Assembly (NCBI GenBank): GCA_000482145.1
Contig: AUXH01000042.1
Location: 1 to 58,262, forward strand
Length of the DNA: 58,262 bases
Direction: 5' to 3'
From: Strigomonas culicis
Taxonomy: Eukaryota > Euglenozoa > Kinetoplastea > Trypanosomatida > Trypanosomatidae
A program made the position numbers and the translations under genes. Every line of letters begins with the position of its first letter. Position 1 is the stretch's first letter. The notes below the pieces were generated by a model. The model saw only the letters and a program-made list of their open reading frames with translations, searched no databases and was not told the origin of the DNA. Positions 8,601 through 16,987 of this stretch are shown piece after piece.

Positions 8601-9674
8601 CTAGAGGTGATCCTTCGTTCTATACACCATCTTGATTTGCTCATAGAGGGCTGCCTTGTACTCGCGTGCCTTGAACTGCTTCTCGTCTGGCAGGGGCAGG
8701 ACGAGCGGCGAGAGTTTCGCTATGTTTGCCAGGTCCTCAGCGGTCACGAAGGCGGCGATGTACGGATGGCGCAGTGCCTCCATGGCAGTGAGTCGCTGCT
8801 TCGGGTTGAACACAATGAGCTTTTGAACGAGGTCTAATGCGTCGGGATCGGCGTCCGCGAGAATATCGGCCAGTGGGTCACTCTCTATCTCGACCGGGAG
8901 GGAGTCAATGAGCGCCCATGCCTCATTGGAGTGCAAGCTGTCCACGTCCTTCTTGGTTGGCTCCCCCGTGGTGGCCACAATCAGCTGCAGCTGGTGCACG
9001 GTGGAGTTTCCGGCAAAGAGGGGCTGGTTGAGGAACAGCTCCGCGACGATGCAGCCGATCGCCCACATGTCCATCGCCGTCGTGTACATGTTGGACTTCA
9101 CTAAGATCTCCGGTGAGCGGTACCAGCGCGTGGCAATGTACTCGGTCAGGTCTGTGACCGGCTCGCCCTTGGCGCCCGTGTTGGTCTTGAAGGTGCGCGC
9201 GAGGCCGAAGTCGCCCAGACAGATCGTGCAGTCCGTGTTCACGAAAACGTTCGACGGCTTCAGGTCGCGATGAATAATGCGCATGGCATGCAGCTGCGCC
9301 GTGATGCGGATAATCTGGTAGGTGAGGAATTTGCGGTGCGCGTCTTGGAGAATCTTCTTCTTCAGCACCACCGCCAGGTCCGTTTCTGAGAGGTCAAACA
9401 CTAAATACAAGTCAATATTGTTCACGGCACGAATCACGTTGAGAAGTCCCACAACCTGCTTGTTATCGGTGAGACCCTGCAGCAACATCACCTCCCTGTA
9501 GGTGCGCTGTGCATCTTGCTGATTGCCAAAGGCGTCGAAGACCTTCTTGAGCGCCACCTGTTTATTCGTGTGACGGTCGAGCGCGCACCATACCACACCG
9601 TAGGCGCCGCTACCAATGTGCCGGAGAATGCGGTACCGTTGTTCTATCTCTCCATCAATACCAAATGAAGCCAT
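8601..9674 (-). CDS. MPK1: Mitogen-activated protein kinase (CMGC; KFR1/MPK1-like)
   Basis: 357 residues from the ATG at 9674 (MASFGIDGE). A longer frame starting at 9839 reads as untranslated leader. Kinase motifs are complete: glycine loop GSGAYG (21-26), Lys43 (VALKK), HRDLKPSN (catalytic Asp137), DFG (155-157), activation loop LTEYIATRWYRSPEI with Thr177-Glu-Tyr179, and DMWAIGC. The sequence KKVFDAFGNQQDAQRT is typical of the ERK7/8-like branch. It should phosphorylate Ser/Thr-Pro sites after dual phosphorylation of the TEY loop. The position in the gene order fits T. brucei KFR1 and Leishmania MPK1, needed in Leishmania for the mammalian stage (recollection). Most Leishmania MAP kinases I recall carry TDY, so TEY is a small oddity. 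The exact orthologue is less sure than the family. Confidence 0.85.
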   Translation of the reverse strand: MASFGIDGEIEQRYRILRHIGSGAYGVVWCALDRHTNKQVALKKVFDAFGNQQDAQRTYREVMLLQGLTDNKQVVGLLNVIRAVNNIDLYLVFDLSETDLAVVLKKKILQDAHRKFLTYQIIRITAQLHAMRIIHRDLKPSNVFVNTDCTICLGDFGLARTFKTNTGAKGEPVTDLTEYIATRWYRSPEILVKSNMYTTAMDMWAIGCIVAELFLNQPLFAGNSTVHQLQLIVATTGEPTKKDVDSLHSNEAWALIDSLPVEIESDPLADILADADPDALDLVQKLIVFNPKQRLTAMEALRHPYIAAFVTAEDLANIAKLSPLVLPLPDEKQFKAREYKAALYEQIKMVYRTKDHL

Positions 9675-9954
9675 TTTATCTTCTCTTTCGGCTTCCTCTT
9701 CTTGTGTGTAAATACTGTGCTGTCGTTGTTTGAGAAGGGGCATGTGCGTCGCAGAGAGGAGATGGAGAAGGAAGGAGAGAAAGAAGACACAGTGAGGAAG
9801 AGTAATGGACACCAGCGCATTATGTATACGCCCATACACACACAGCGGTGAGACAGTTCCATAGACACCCTACAAAACATAGTTCTACACGCGTGGAAGT
9901 GTAATTCATCTAATGCACCCATCCAGATGCTTGTTGTTGCTCTACTAATATACA

Positions 9955-11730
9955 TTAGGTGACAGTGATACCGTAGAGAAGTTGCTCCGTGTAGCGATCC
10001 AGGTCGCTGGGGAGCGGGTCACATCCGCCAAACATCCACCGCACCACCAGCCAGTACTCGGACTCTCCGAGGCGGACCGCCTCGATCACCAGCATCGCGT
10101 CACACCCATGGGCAGCGATGCCCTCCACGGAGATGCGCTCCGCCCCGTCCGTGCCGCGCGAGAGCGACGGCGACACGGCGGTCAGGAAGAGCGACTCTAG
10201 GTAGAGCATGAAGGGCTCCATGTTCTCGTCCACGACGGCGACGGTGCGCAGCTCCATTTCGAAGGTGAAGTCCATGCGCGTTTTGGGCTTGATGAAGAGC
10301 GTCACAAACGCGTCGGCGCTGTGCTCACAGACGCTCACCTCGTAGACGGTGAGGTCCGGCAACGGAACGTTGAGATCTAGCGACACGTAGCAGTAGAGGT
10401 CCAAGGGCCTCTCGGACAGCTTATTCGCAAAGCACAGCTCCGGGGCCAGCAGCGACTCGATCTCCATGCACGCGGCCTCCTCGAGGCGCTCGTCGTCGGT
10501 GAAGCAGTGGAAGAACACCTTGCCCTCGAGCAGCGCCCACACCGCCTTCTCCCCGACGTCCACGGGCTCCTCGCGGGTCGTGAGGATGCCCCACCAGGCG
10601 GTCGTGCTGTGGTGCTCCAGGCGCAGGCGCCCGCCCCGGTCGGTCGACACGGCGAAGAGCGGCGACACGTACACCTCGAACGCGGCGTGCCCGTCCGCGT
10701 CCACGACGGTGAGCACGTTGCTGCCGCGCGTCATGCGGGTGTCCCCCGCGCCCAGGAGGCGTGCGCTCTGTACACACGCGAGCACGTCGGCGAGCCGCTT
10801 CTCGTACTCATTAGCGAGGCACTGCAGCTGGATCACGTACGCCATCGGGCCGTGCACCAGGAAGAAGGCGATGACAATGATCGGCGACGGCCCAATGTGA
10901 AAGTTGACGTACGTCTCCATCACGGTGGTGACCACCTTCTTCGCCTCCGTCTGCAGCTTGAGGCGGAAGAACGTTTTGGCCGCCAGAGCGGCGGCCTCGA
11001 TGCGAGCGAGCGACCGCTCCGCGTAGGCCTGCGTGGTGAGCCCCTCACGCACGCAGCACAGCTGCTCCGCCATCACGCAAATGAACGACCCGTCCTCGTG
11101 CACAAACTGATGGCAGTCGACCGGGAAGCGGGTGGATGCGCTGTCCTCCACGAAGCCCCGCCCGATGCGCACGGTGAGGTCGCCCACCTGCACCATCGTG
11201 CGATTCGCCAAACGCCGGTCGACGCGGGAGGAGAGGTACTCGCCGCCCACCGCCCCCAGCGACACACGGATGGAGGCCTCCGCGCTGGACACCGAGTGGG
11301 AGCCGAAGGGCGAGTTCGGCGCGCACTCCGAAGGCGAGTTCGGCACGAAGCAGGGACTGCGCCGCTGACTCTCCGTGGCAGAGGTCACCTCTATCGCAAC
11401 CAAGGGCCTGCGAGCGGGCGGCGGTGCCCTGTCCGGCGCGCCGCCGGGCTTGGCAGCGCTTGTGCGACGCAGCCAGGTGCGGGCGAGCCTCAGCGCGTTG
11501 GACAGGAAGGAAGGCGCGGCCCACGCTACTTGCTTCCCATCCGTTGGACTAGCAGGACTCGGGGACGCCCCGGCGCGAGACGGCCGTCTCCCCGATCTCG
11601 CGTTCGGACTATTGTTATTGTGGGCCGCGATTTTGACATGCTGTTCTCGTCGATACGTGGTATAGCTGATCGCTAGCACCGCCGCGACCAGAGCAAGTGG
11701 CGCCAAGGCCCTTTTCTGCTTCAGACCCAT
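9955..11730 (-). CDS. Membrane-anchored conserved protein, possible Mog1/PsbP-like domain
   Basis: 591 residues. The N-terminus is a signal anchor (ALAPLALVAAVLAISYTTY, about 8-27) followed by an Arg/Pro/Ser-rich spacer to about 150. The rest is globular. Residues about 190-340 include FPVDCHQFVHEDGSFICV, a helix with YAERSLARIEAAALAAKTF, and strands (IIVIAFFLVHGPMAYVIQLQ) ending in a helix with LADVLACVQS; this alternation resembles Mog1/PsbP-fold proteins, though only loosely. A further alpha/beta region with FEVYVSPLFAV and a C-terminal region with SEYWLVVRWMFG follow. No catalytic motif is recognised. It is probably a single-pass membrane protein with a large lumenal or cytosolic body; function unknown. 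Confidence 0.75.
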   Translation of the reverse strand: MGLKQKRALAPLALVAAVLAISYTTYRREQHVKIAAHNNNSPNARSGRRPSRAGASPSPASPTDGKQVAWAAPSFLSNALRLARTWLRRTSAAKPGGAPDRAPPPARRPLVAIEVTSATESQRRSPCFVPNSPSECAPNSPFGSHSVSSAEASIRVSLGAVGGEYLSSRVDRRLANRTMVQVGDLTVRIGRGFVEDSASTRFPVDCHQFVHEDGSFICVMAEQLCCVREGLTTQAYAERSLARIEAAALAAKTFFRLKLQTEAKKVVTTVMETYVNFHIGPSPIIVIAFFLVHGPMAYVIQLQCLANEYEKRLADVLACVQSARLLGAGDTRMTRGSNVLTVVDADGHAAFEVYVSPLFAVSTDRGGRLRLEHHSTTAWWGILTTREEPVDVGEKAVWALLEGKVFFHCFTDDERLEEAACMEIESLLAPELCFANKLSERPLDLYCYVSLDLNVPLPDLTVYEVSVCEHSADAFVTLFIKPKTRMDFTFEMELRTVAVVDENMEPFMLYLESLFLTAVSPSLSRGTDGAERISVEGIAAHGCDAMLVIEAVRLGESEYWLVVRWMFGGCDPLPSDLDRYTEQLLYGITVT

Positions 11731-12198
11731 CGGTTGGGAGCTCTACCACACGAAGGAGACAAAAAAAAAAAAAGCAGAGACAACAACAGGAAGAAGTACA
11801 GCAAAACAACAACAACAAAAAGAAACGATCGAATCAGTGAACGCACACGAGAAGGATCGAAATGCTATGCAATCCGCAGGAGATAGAAAGGGGGGAAGTG
11901 AAAGGTTCAGCTCCGTATATACAATGATGTTTCTGCCTAAGTGGCAATCATATATACACCCAGACACACAAATAATAAGATGCATCCTTCGTTATCAGAA
12001 ACACACACACACACAAACACACAAACACAATAATAGTAGCGCTAAGTAAAAATTCAAGAATGAAAAAATGGGTATGTTGCACAAACAATATGAAGACGAT
12101 CCCTTTTCGTCGTTCGTTTTCTGACTCCTTAAAACAAAAGTCCAATACGCAGAGCCGCTCAAGTGTAGCCTTTATGAAAAGCTCATGGTATGCCAAGG
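11731..12198. other. Intergenic spacer with A-rich and CA repeats
   Basis: About 470 bases. Coding-strand pyrimidine tracts at 11761-11830 lie just upstream of the 591-residue gene, and (CA)n-like repeats at 12000-12030 lie in what should be the CSN4-like 3' UTR. No gene was seen. Confidence 0.5.
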
Positions 12199-13371
12199 TC
12201 AAGCACTTCCCGTCAATTCGGGATGGTGGCGACCGATCAGCTCAGACACATACGAGACGGTGTTGCATATATCGCCAAGCTTTTCGTCCCACTGCGAAAG
12301 CTCGTCGTAGCTGTCGAACACATTGAAGTAGAGCCAGCCCTCTGTCTGGTCGAGCCGAGCGCCAATGTGCTTCTCAGACGCCATCTGGACAATGATCTCG
12401 ACCAGCTGCGCTTCAGTGACACAGCCGAGCATTTTCACAAGCGCGGGCACGCTGATGTTGGTGTAGATCTGTGAGACTGCCAAGATGTTGTTCTGCACCA
12501 CGGCACGCTGAAGGATCGCCGGTGGCACGTCGGCGGCCGCGCCCGACAGGACAGCCACGTCGTGTTGGTCGAGGATGAGCGCGCGGTACGCCTTGAGGAA
12601 CACCGCCCACAGCGGGCCCAGCTTGTGCGCCGCGGGCTCCATGTGCAGCACGGCCAGCTGACGCTGACGCTTCGGGCCGGCCTCGCACAGCAGGGCACAG
12701 ACGACGGAACGCTGAAGGCTGTCGGTATCCGTCTTGAGCTTGCAGAAGATGTCGTAGTACACTTTGGAGGCATCGCCGAAGAGGTGTCGGTCGCTGAAGG
12801 AGGCACCGAGGGCGTGGAGGTACTCCACCAGCAAGGCCAGCGAGATGGCCTTTGTCGGGTCCCTCTGGTAGGCGTACTGGGCCTGGGCGTAGAGCCGCAG
12901 GCTCCGCGTCGCGGCAAAGTCGGCCATGTCCTCACGGTGTGCCGCCGTGCTCGCGCGCAGCAGACACGTGGCACAGCGCAGCTGGTCCTCGGGCCGCATC
13001 TGCATCTCGGCGCTCGGCGGTGCTGTCAGGTACTGCTTCGCCACCGCCATACTCTCGTTGTAGTCTTTTGCCTGAAGGCAGCACTCTGCGGTGACAAGAA
13101 ATATGTTGTAGAGCGGGGCGATGAAGGACGTGCTGCGCAAGCCAGGCAGGCTGCGTACCTCGGCACTGATCTTCTTGATGTGCTCGGCTCCTTTCGTGCG
13201 GACCGTCTCTTGCAGGTAGGTGGAGATGTAGGCAAGGATGCCTTTCAGTTCCTCGCCCTGTGCGGCACTGGCGATGCGCTTGTTCATGAAGGCGCGGAGG
13301 TCTTTGGTGTTCGCTGCGTCCATCAACGCCTTGAGCTCCGCCACTACGGGCTCTGCAACGGTACTGGACAT
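12199..13371 (-). CDS. CSN4: PCI-domain protein, COP9 signalosome subunit 4-like
   Basis: 390 residues, helical throughout, with TPR-like repeats leading to a C-terminal PCI/winged-helix region. The tail IVQMASEKHIGARLDQTEGWLYFN followed by LSQWDEKLGDICNTV parallels the CSN4 ending (an 'I.QM..E..I.a.iDQ..g...F' strand, then W-D...I..LC). AGPKRQRQLAVLHMEPAAHKLG in the middle also parallels the CSN4 sequence before its PCI domain. The COP9 signalosome removes Nedd8 from cullin-RING ligases. The related proteasome lid subunit Rpn5 is the main alternative; length (about 400 for CSN4, about 450 for Rpn5) favours CSN4. Confidence 0.6.
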   Translation of the reverse strand: MSSTVAEPVVAELKALMDAANTKDLRAFMNKRIASAAQGEELKGILAYISTYLQETVRTKGAEHIKKISAEVRSLPGLRSTSFIAPLYNIFLVTAECCLQAKDYNESMAVAKQYLTAPPSAEMQMRPEDQLRCATCLLRASTAAHREDMADFAATRSLRLYAQAQYAYQRDPTKAISLALLVEYLHALGASFSDRHLFGDASKVYYDIFCKLKTDTDSLQRSVVCALLCEAGPKRQRQLAVLHMEPAAHKLGPLWAVFLKAYRALILDQHDVAVLSGAAADVPPAILQRAVVQNNILAVSQIYTNISVPALVKMLGCVTEAQLVEIIVQMASEKHIGARLDQTEGWLYFNVFDSYDELSQWDEKLGDICNTVSYVSELIGRHHPELTGSA

Positions 13372-13792
13372 GATTGTGAGGCTGTAATACTGTACTTCGT
13401 GAGGTACAAAGTACTGTTACGGAATAGGTTCACTGATGTGCAGGGGTATCTGTGTGTAGAAGTGAAACTTACAAACAAAGAGAGAGGGAGAGCAGGAAAA
13501 AAAAAAAGAACTGCGAATCCATGCAATGCATGTTAGATCTCTTCGCCACGGAATAACCGATCATAGGTGATTTCAGTTTTTCCCCCTTTCGTTTGTGTTA
13601 GCTTATATATATATATATATATTTACTTAATTCTGTTGATGTTACACGATTACTTAGTTGTTTTTGTTTGTTAATTTGTTATGTATGCTCACGACAGCAT
13701 TATTGGATATGAATAAGAACAGTAATAACATGAAAGAGACATAACACACTTCACTTTTTGTTTTTTATAATGCTCTTTTTTGCTTATCAATT
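13372..13792. other. Intergenic spacer with (TA)n
   Basis: A/T-rich spacer of 421 bases holding a short (TA)n run at 13604-13622. No ORF or RNA signal was seen. Confidence 0.5.
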
Positions 13793-15880
13793 TTACTTTT
13801 TGTTAGATGGCTTGCGAAGGAAGTAATCCACAGCACCAGATATGTTGTCGGACTTTGCCTGTTTGGAGGTGCGTGCGTCTCCGCTGTCCGGTGCGCGCTC
13901 CCGCTTTGCCTTTCGCGCCTTGGAGACCGTCTTGGCTAGATCCACAATGTCTTCCGCCACGCGCCGATCCCGCTGACCGACGTCCAAGTTGAAGCGAGGG
14001 TCGGACAGGAGCTTGTTGGAGAAGCGGCTGTCGATGGCGCTGATGGCCGTGTCGGCCTCCTGCACCTCCCTCTGCTGCTGGGCCTCCCGCTGCACACCGA
14101 GGCGGCCCGCCGCGCGCATCTGCTTCCGGTCGATGCGCTCCTGCGCCGCGCGCTCCTTCATCTTCTTCGCGTGGAGCTTGCGCCGCTCCTTCCCGGAGAG
14201 CTGGGTGGTCTCGCCGTCCGGGCCGACAATCGCGCGCAGCTTCTCGCGCTGCTGCTCCCGCTCCGCCACCGCGAGCGCCTTGGCGTCCTCCTTCTCGCGC
14301 AGCAGCATTTCCTTCTTCGTCTTCTTCATCTCCTTCCGGCGCTGCTTGTACTTGATCTCCGCCTGCGCGGCGAGCGTGCCGTCCTTCATCTTCTGCTTCA
14401 GGCGCGCCTCCTGCTGCAGCCCTATCGCCTTGCTGTCCGCGTCCAAGTCCATCGTCGACTCGACGTTGCCGACCACGTCGTACTCCCCGTCGCCGTCGTC
14501 CTCCGCGTTGTCCTCCACGTCGCTGAAGCGGTTGAGGTCGTCGTCGTCGCTGCCGCTGCTCGCGGACTCGGCCGCCTGCTCGCTGCCGCTGCCGTCCTCC
14601 GGCTCGTCCGCGAGCCCGCCGATCTCCTGCAGCAGGTGGGCGTACTTCCTGCGGATGCGCAGCTTCTCGTCCGCCTTGCTGCGCCCCGTCGTCGCGTCGG
14701 CCTCGTCGTCGTCGGAGTCCGGCGGCGCCAGGTACGCGGCGAGGTCGTCGTCCTCGGTCGTCCCCGTGAAGGCATCCTGCACGGAGTGGTGGCGGAACAC
14801 GTCGTCCTGGTCCCACGAGATGCGGAAGCGGCTCTGCGTGAGCGCGGCGGACTTGAAGGACGTCAGCGGCTTGAAGTTCGGCGGGATGCGGTCCGCGTGC
14901 GACACGGGCGCGTCGGGGAACGTCTCCGTCTCGTCGATGTAGCGCAGGTCCAGCACGACGCCGCTGGCCTCGATGTCCATGCCGTCCAGCGCGTCGTAGA
15001 CGACCGCGGCTGTCTCGGGCGAGTCGAAGGTGGCCACGGCGTAGTAGTACTTCATGCGGCTCATCTCGTACTGGCGGTACTTGCCCTCCGAGAAGAACTC
15101 GCCATCCTCGCCCTGCTCCTCCATCATGTGCGGGTTGTCGTCCATCCACCCGTCGCTGCGCGCCTCACTGGCCTCGTCGTCCGAGAGGTCCTCCGGCAGC
15201 TCCTCCACGGAGGTGATGCCGGGCTCGCCGCCGTCCTTGCCCGCCTCGCCCTCGGGCGCATCCTCCGGCTTCGCCCACAGGTCGGGGCCGTACACGCGCT
15301 CGTGCTCGATCATCTTCTTACCCGTCTCGCTCAGGTAGATGTTGACCTCCAGCAGCCGGCCGCCGAGTGGGAGCGCGTGGAAGAGCACGGCGTACAGGTC
15401 GACCGCGCGCACGTGGTCCCAGTCGCAGTTGACCACGGCCAGGCGCCGCTGCGGCTCGATGTACTCGACGTCGTCCGGCGCCCACGCGTTGACCTCGTCG
15501 TCCAGCGCGTGCTCCTCCTCCGAGTTCACGTCGGCGTCTTCTTCCCCGGCGTCGTGGTCCTCGGCGCTCTGCGGCTGCTCCTCCTCCTCTTCTTCCTCCT
15601 CGTCCTCGCGGTCCTCCGGCTCGCGCTCGTCGGCCTCCAACAGCCGCTTCGGGATGCGCTTGGCGAAACGCGGGTCCTCCTGCGCCGCGCGCGCGAGCTC
15701 CGCGCGGGGGTTCATGCGGCGCTGCTGCTGCTGCTGCTGCTGCTTGGCGAGCAGGAAGCGGGGGTCCGTGAAGCGCGAGTTGAAGCGCGGGTCGCTGCCA
15801 CCGCCGCGCCCGCCACGCCCGCCGCGGCCGCGATGATTGTTTAGCCCGCGTCCCCGCGACGAACCTTCAATAGTTCGCAT
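13793..15880 (-). CDS. ESF1: Pre-rRNA processing protein ESF1 (NUC153 domain)
   Basis: 695 residues. The N-terminus is RGG-rich (GRGGRGGRGGG), followed by DPRF motifs, a polyglutamine run encoded by repeated CTG on the plus strand (15720-15741), and acidic blocks. The centre holds the conserved ESF1 region with RLAVVNCDWDHVRAVDLY, YYYAVATFDSPETAAVVYDALDG (an RRM-like segment), and PNFKPLTSFKSAALTQSRF followed by ISWDQDD. The C-terminus is highly charged and ends with the NUC153 signature DSRFSNKLLSDPRFNLD (about 612-630). ESF1 is a nucleolar factor for early 18S rRNA processing. Length and motif order match the family. Its neighbours have no obvious functional link. Confidence 0.9.
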   Translation of the reverse strand: MRTIEGSSRGRGLNNHRGRGGRGGRGGGSDPRFNSRFTDPRFLLAKQQQQQQQRRMNPRAELARAAQEDPRFAKRIPKRLLEADEREPEDREDEEEEEEEEQPQSAEDHDAGEEDADVNSEEEHALDDEVNAWAPDDVEYIEPQRRLAVVNCDWDHVRAVDLYAVLFHALPLGGRLLEVNIYLSETGKKMIEHERVYGPDLWAKPEDAPEGEAGKDGGEPGITSVEELPEDLSDDEASEARSDGWMDDNPHMMEEQGEDGEFFSEGKYRQYEMSRMKYYYAVATFDSPETAAVVYDALDGMDIEASGVVLDLRYIDETETFPDAPVSHADRIPPNFKPLTSFKSAALTQSRFRISWDQDDVFRHHSVQDAFTGTTEDDDLAAYLAPPDSDDDEADATTGRSKADEKLRIRRKYAHLLQEIGGLADEPEDGSGSEQAAESASSGSDDDDLNRFSDVEDNAEDDGDGEYDVVGNVESTMDLDADSKAIGLQQEARLKQKMKDGTLAAQAEIKYKQRRKEMKKTKKEMLLREKEDAKALAVAEREQQREKLRAIVGPDGETTQLSGKERRKLHAKKMKERAAQERIDRKQMRAAGRLGVQREAQQQREVQEADTAISAIDSRFSNKLLSDPRFNLDVGQRDRRVAEDIVDLAKTVSKARKAKRERAPDSGDARTSKQAKSDNISGAVDYFLRKPSNKK
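15720..15741. repeat. CTG trinucleotide run within ESF1
   Basis: Seven consecutive CTG units on the plus strand code most of a glutamine run in ESF1. A shorter set of CTG-rich clusters at about 3430-3472 codes the glutamine stretches of SEC23. Confidence 0.85.
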
Positions 15881-16168
15881 TTCGGTCGGTTATTATTCCT
15901 TTCTTTTACGCGCTTCTGTGCAAGTAGATGAGAAAAGGGGAAAGAAAAAAGAAAGGGATGGAGTGGTTAGACAGACACGCAGCCATAGCGCATGAGATGT
16001 AAAAAGCAGCGCTGCTCCACGGATCCAGATGTGCTATACATGTCCGCGAGGCAACGAACGGTGCAAGCGCCGTGGACGGTAAACCGCTCCCCATTCTTGT
16101 ACCATACAGCACTGTTCGTACCAGGAAGCAAGCAAACAAGCGCATATGACACAATACTGCATCTTATT

Positions 16169-16627
16169 TTATATTTTAATTACCTTGGGCCGCCGAATGG
16201 CAAGGCTGCCGATCAAGCCATACAGATTTGCAACGAACGCTATGATGGACATGTAGACGGGGATCGTCAAGAGCCCCAGGGCGGGCCACATGCCGATGAT
16301 CCACAGCAGGCTCGCGATTGTCACAATCAGCGTCGCGCACTGGATGAAGGTCTGGTTGGTTTGAAACCACATGACATTGTTCTTCTGCAGCACCGCGGCG
16401 CTATACGCCCACATGCCGCAGAAGGCCAAGTAGAGGGCAAAGGCAGGGTAAAGAAAGGCACGGAAGGGGTGCGTGGAGAACATGAGGGACACAACATTGC
16501 TCCAGTAGAGGAAGCACGTCGTGCCAATGACCACCGTCACTTTTTGAAGGAGGCTGGACGCACTCATGGCGGGGTGGTCACTGGCATAATGGAATGAGGC
16601 CCCACTGCCGTGATGCTGCTGCGACAT
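16169..16627 (-). CDS. Small four-TM membrane protein, unknown
   Basis: 152 residues from the ATG at 16627 (MSQQHHGSG); eight more in-frame codons upstream were judged leader. After a hydrophilic 30-residue N-terminus come four hydrophobic helices: VTVVIGTTCFLYWSNVVSLMF, FLYPAFALYLAFCGMWAYSA, a helix around FIQCATLIVTIASLLWIIGM, and VYMSIIAFVANLYGLIGSLA, then a basic tail RRPKVIKI. The C-terminal basic tail suggests a cytosolic end. No family is recognised. Confidence 0.75.
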   Translation of the reverse strand: MSQQHHGSGASFHYASDHPAMSASSLLQKVTVVIGTTCFLYWSNVVSLMFSTHPFRAFLYPAFALYLAFCGMWAYSAAVLQKNNVMWFQTNQTFIQCATLIVTIASLLWIIGMWPALGLLTIPVYMSIIAFVANLYGLIGSLAIRRPKVIKI

Positions 16628-16987
16628 CCTTTTTTGACGACGCTCCTTCAACTACAGTTGTGAATGGCGTGAAATTTCGGCCACGTAAAAAAGCAGAAGC
16701 CTATAGTGAGGTGTTGCTGTACAGAGGCAAGAGAAGTGGGCAAAAGAAGCGCTTCGACTTTGAAACGTGAATATGTATGCGTGACCGAAAATAGAGCACA
16801 CGCATTACAAAACAGAAACAACGACAATAATCACAAGATGAAAAAAAAAATGGGATTAAGTGATGATCATTTACATCGTATGGAAAAATAATATATGACA
16901 AAAAAAAAAAGAATAACAAATGTACAAATGTCACAATGGTGTTTGATGTATATGACCAGAGAGCCACTCTTTTATTCTTCTGTTTCC
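16628..16987. other. Intergenic spacer
   Basis: 360 bases, A/T-rich, with A runs at 16839-16849 and 16899-16909. No gene was seen. Confidence 0.45.

Noticed and set aside
9675..9839. N-terminal extension of the MAP kinase
   Set aside because: Composition is that of an A/T-rich leader; MASFGIDGE at 9674 matches the usual kinase start.
14171..15844. 557-codon plus-strand frame opposite ESF1
   Set aside because: Val/Leu/Arg-rich antisense shadow of a G+C-rich gene; the minus-strand protein has clear family motifs.
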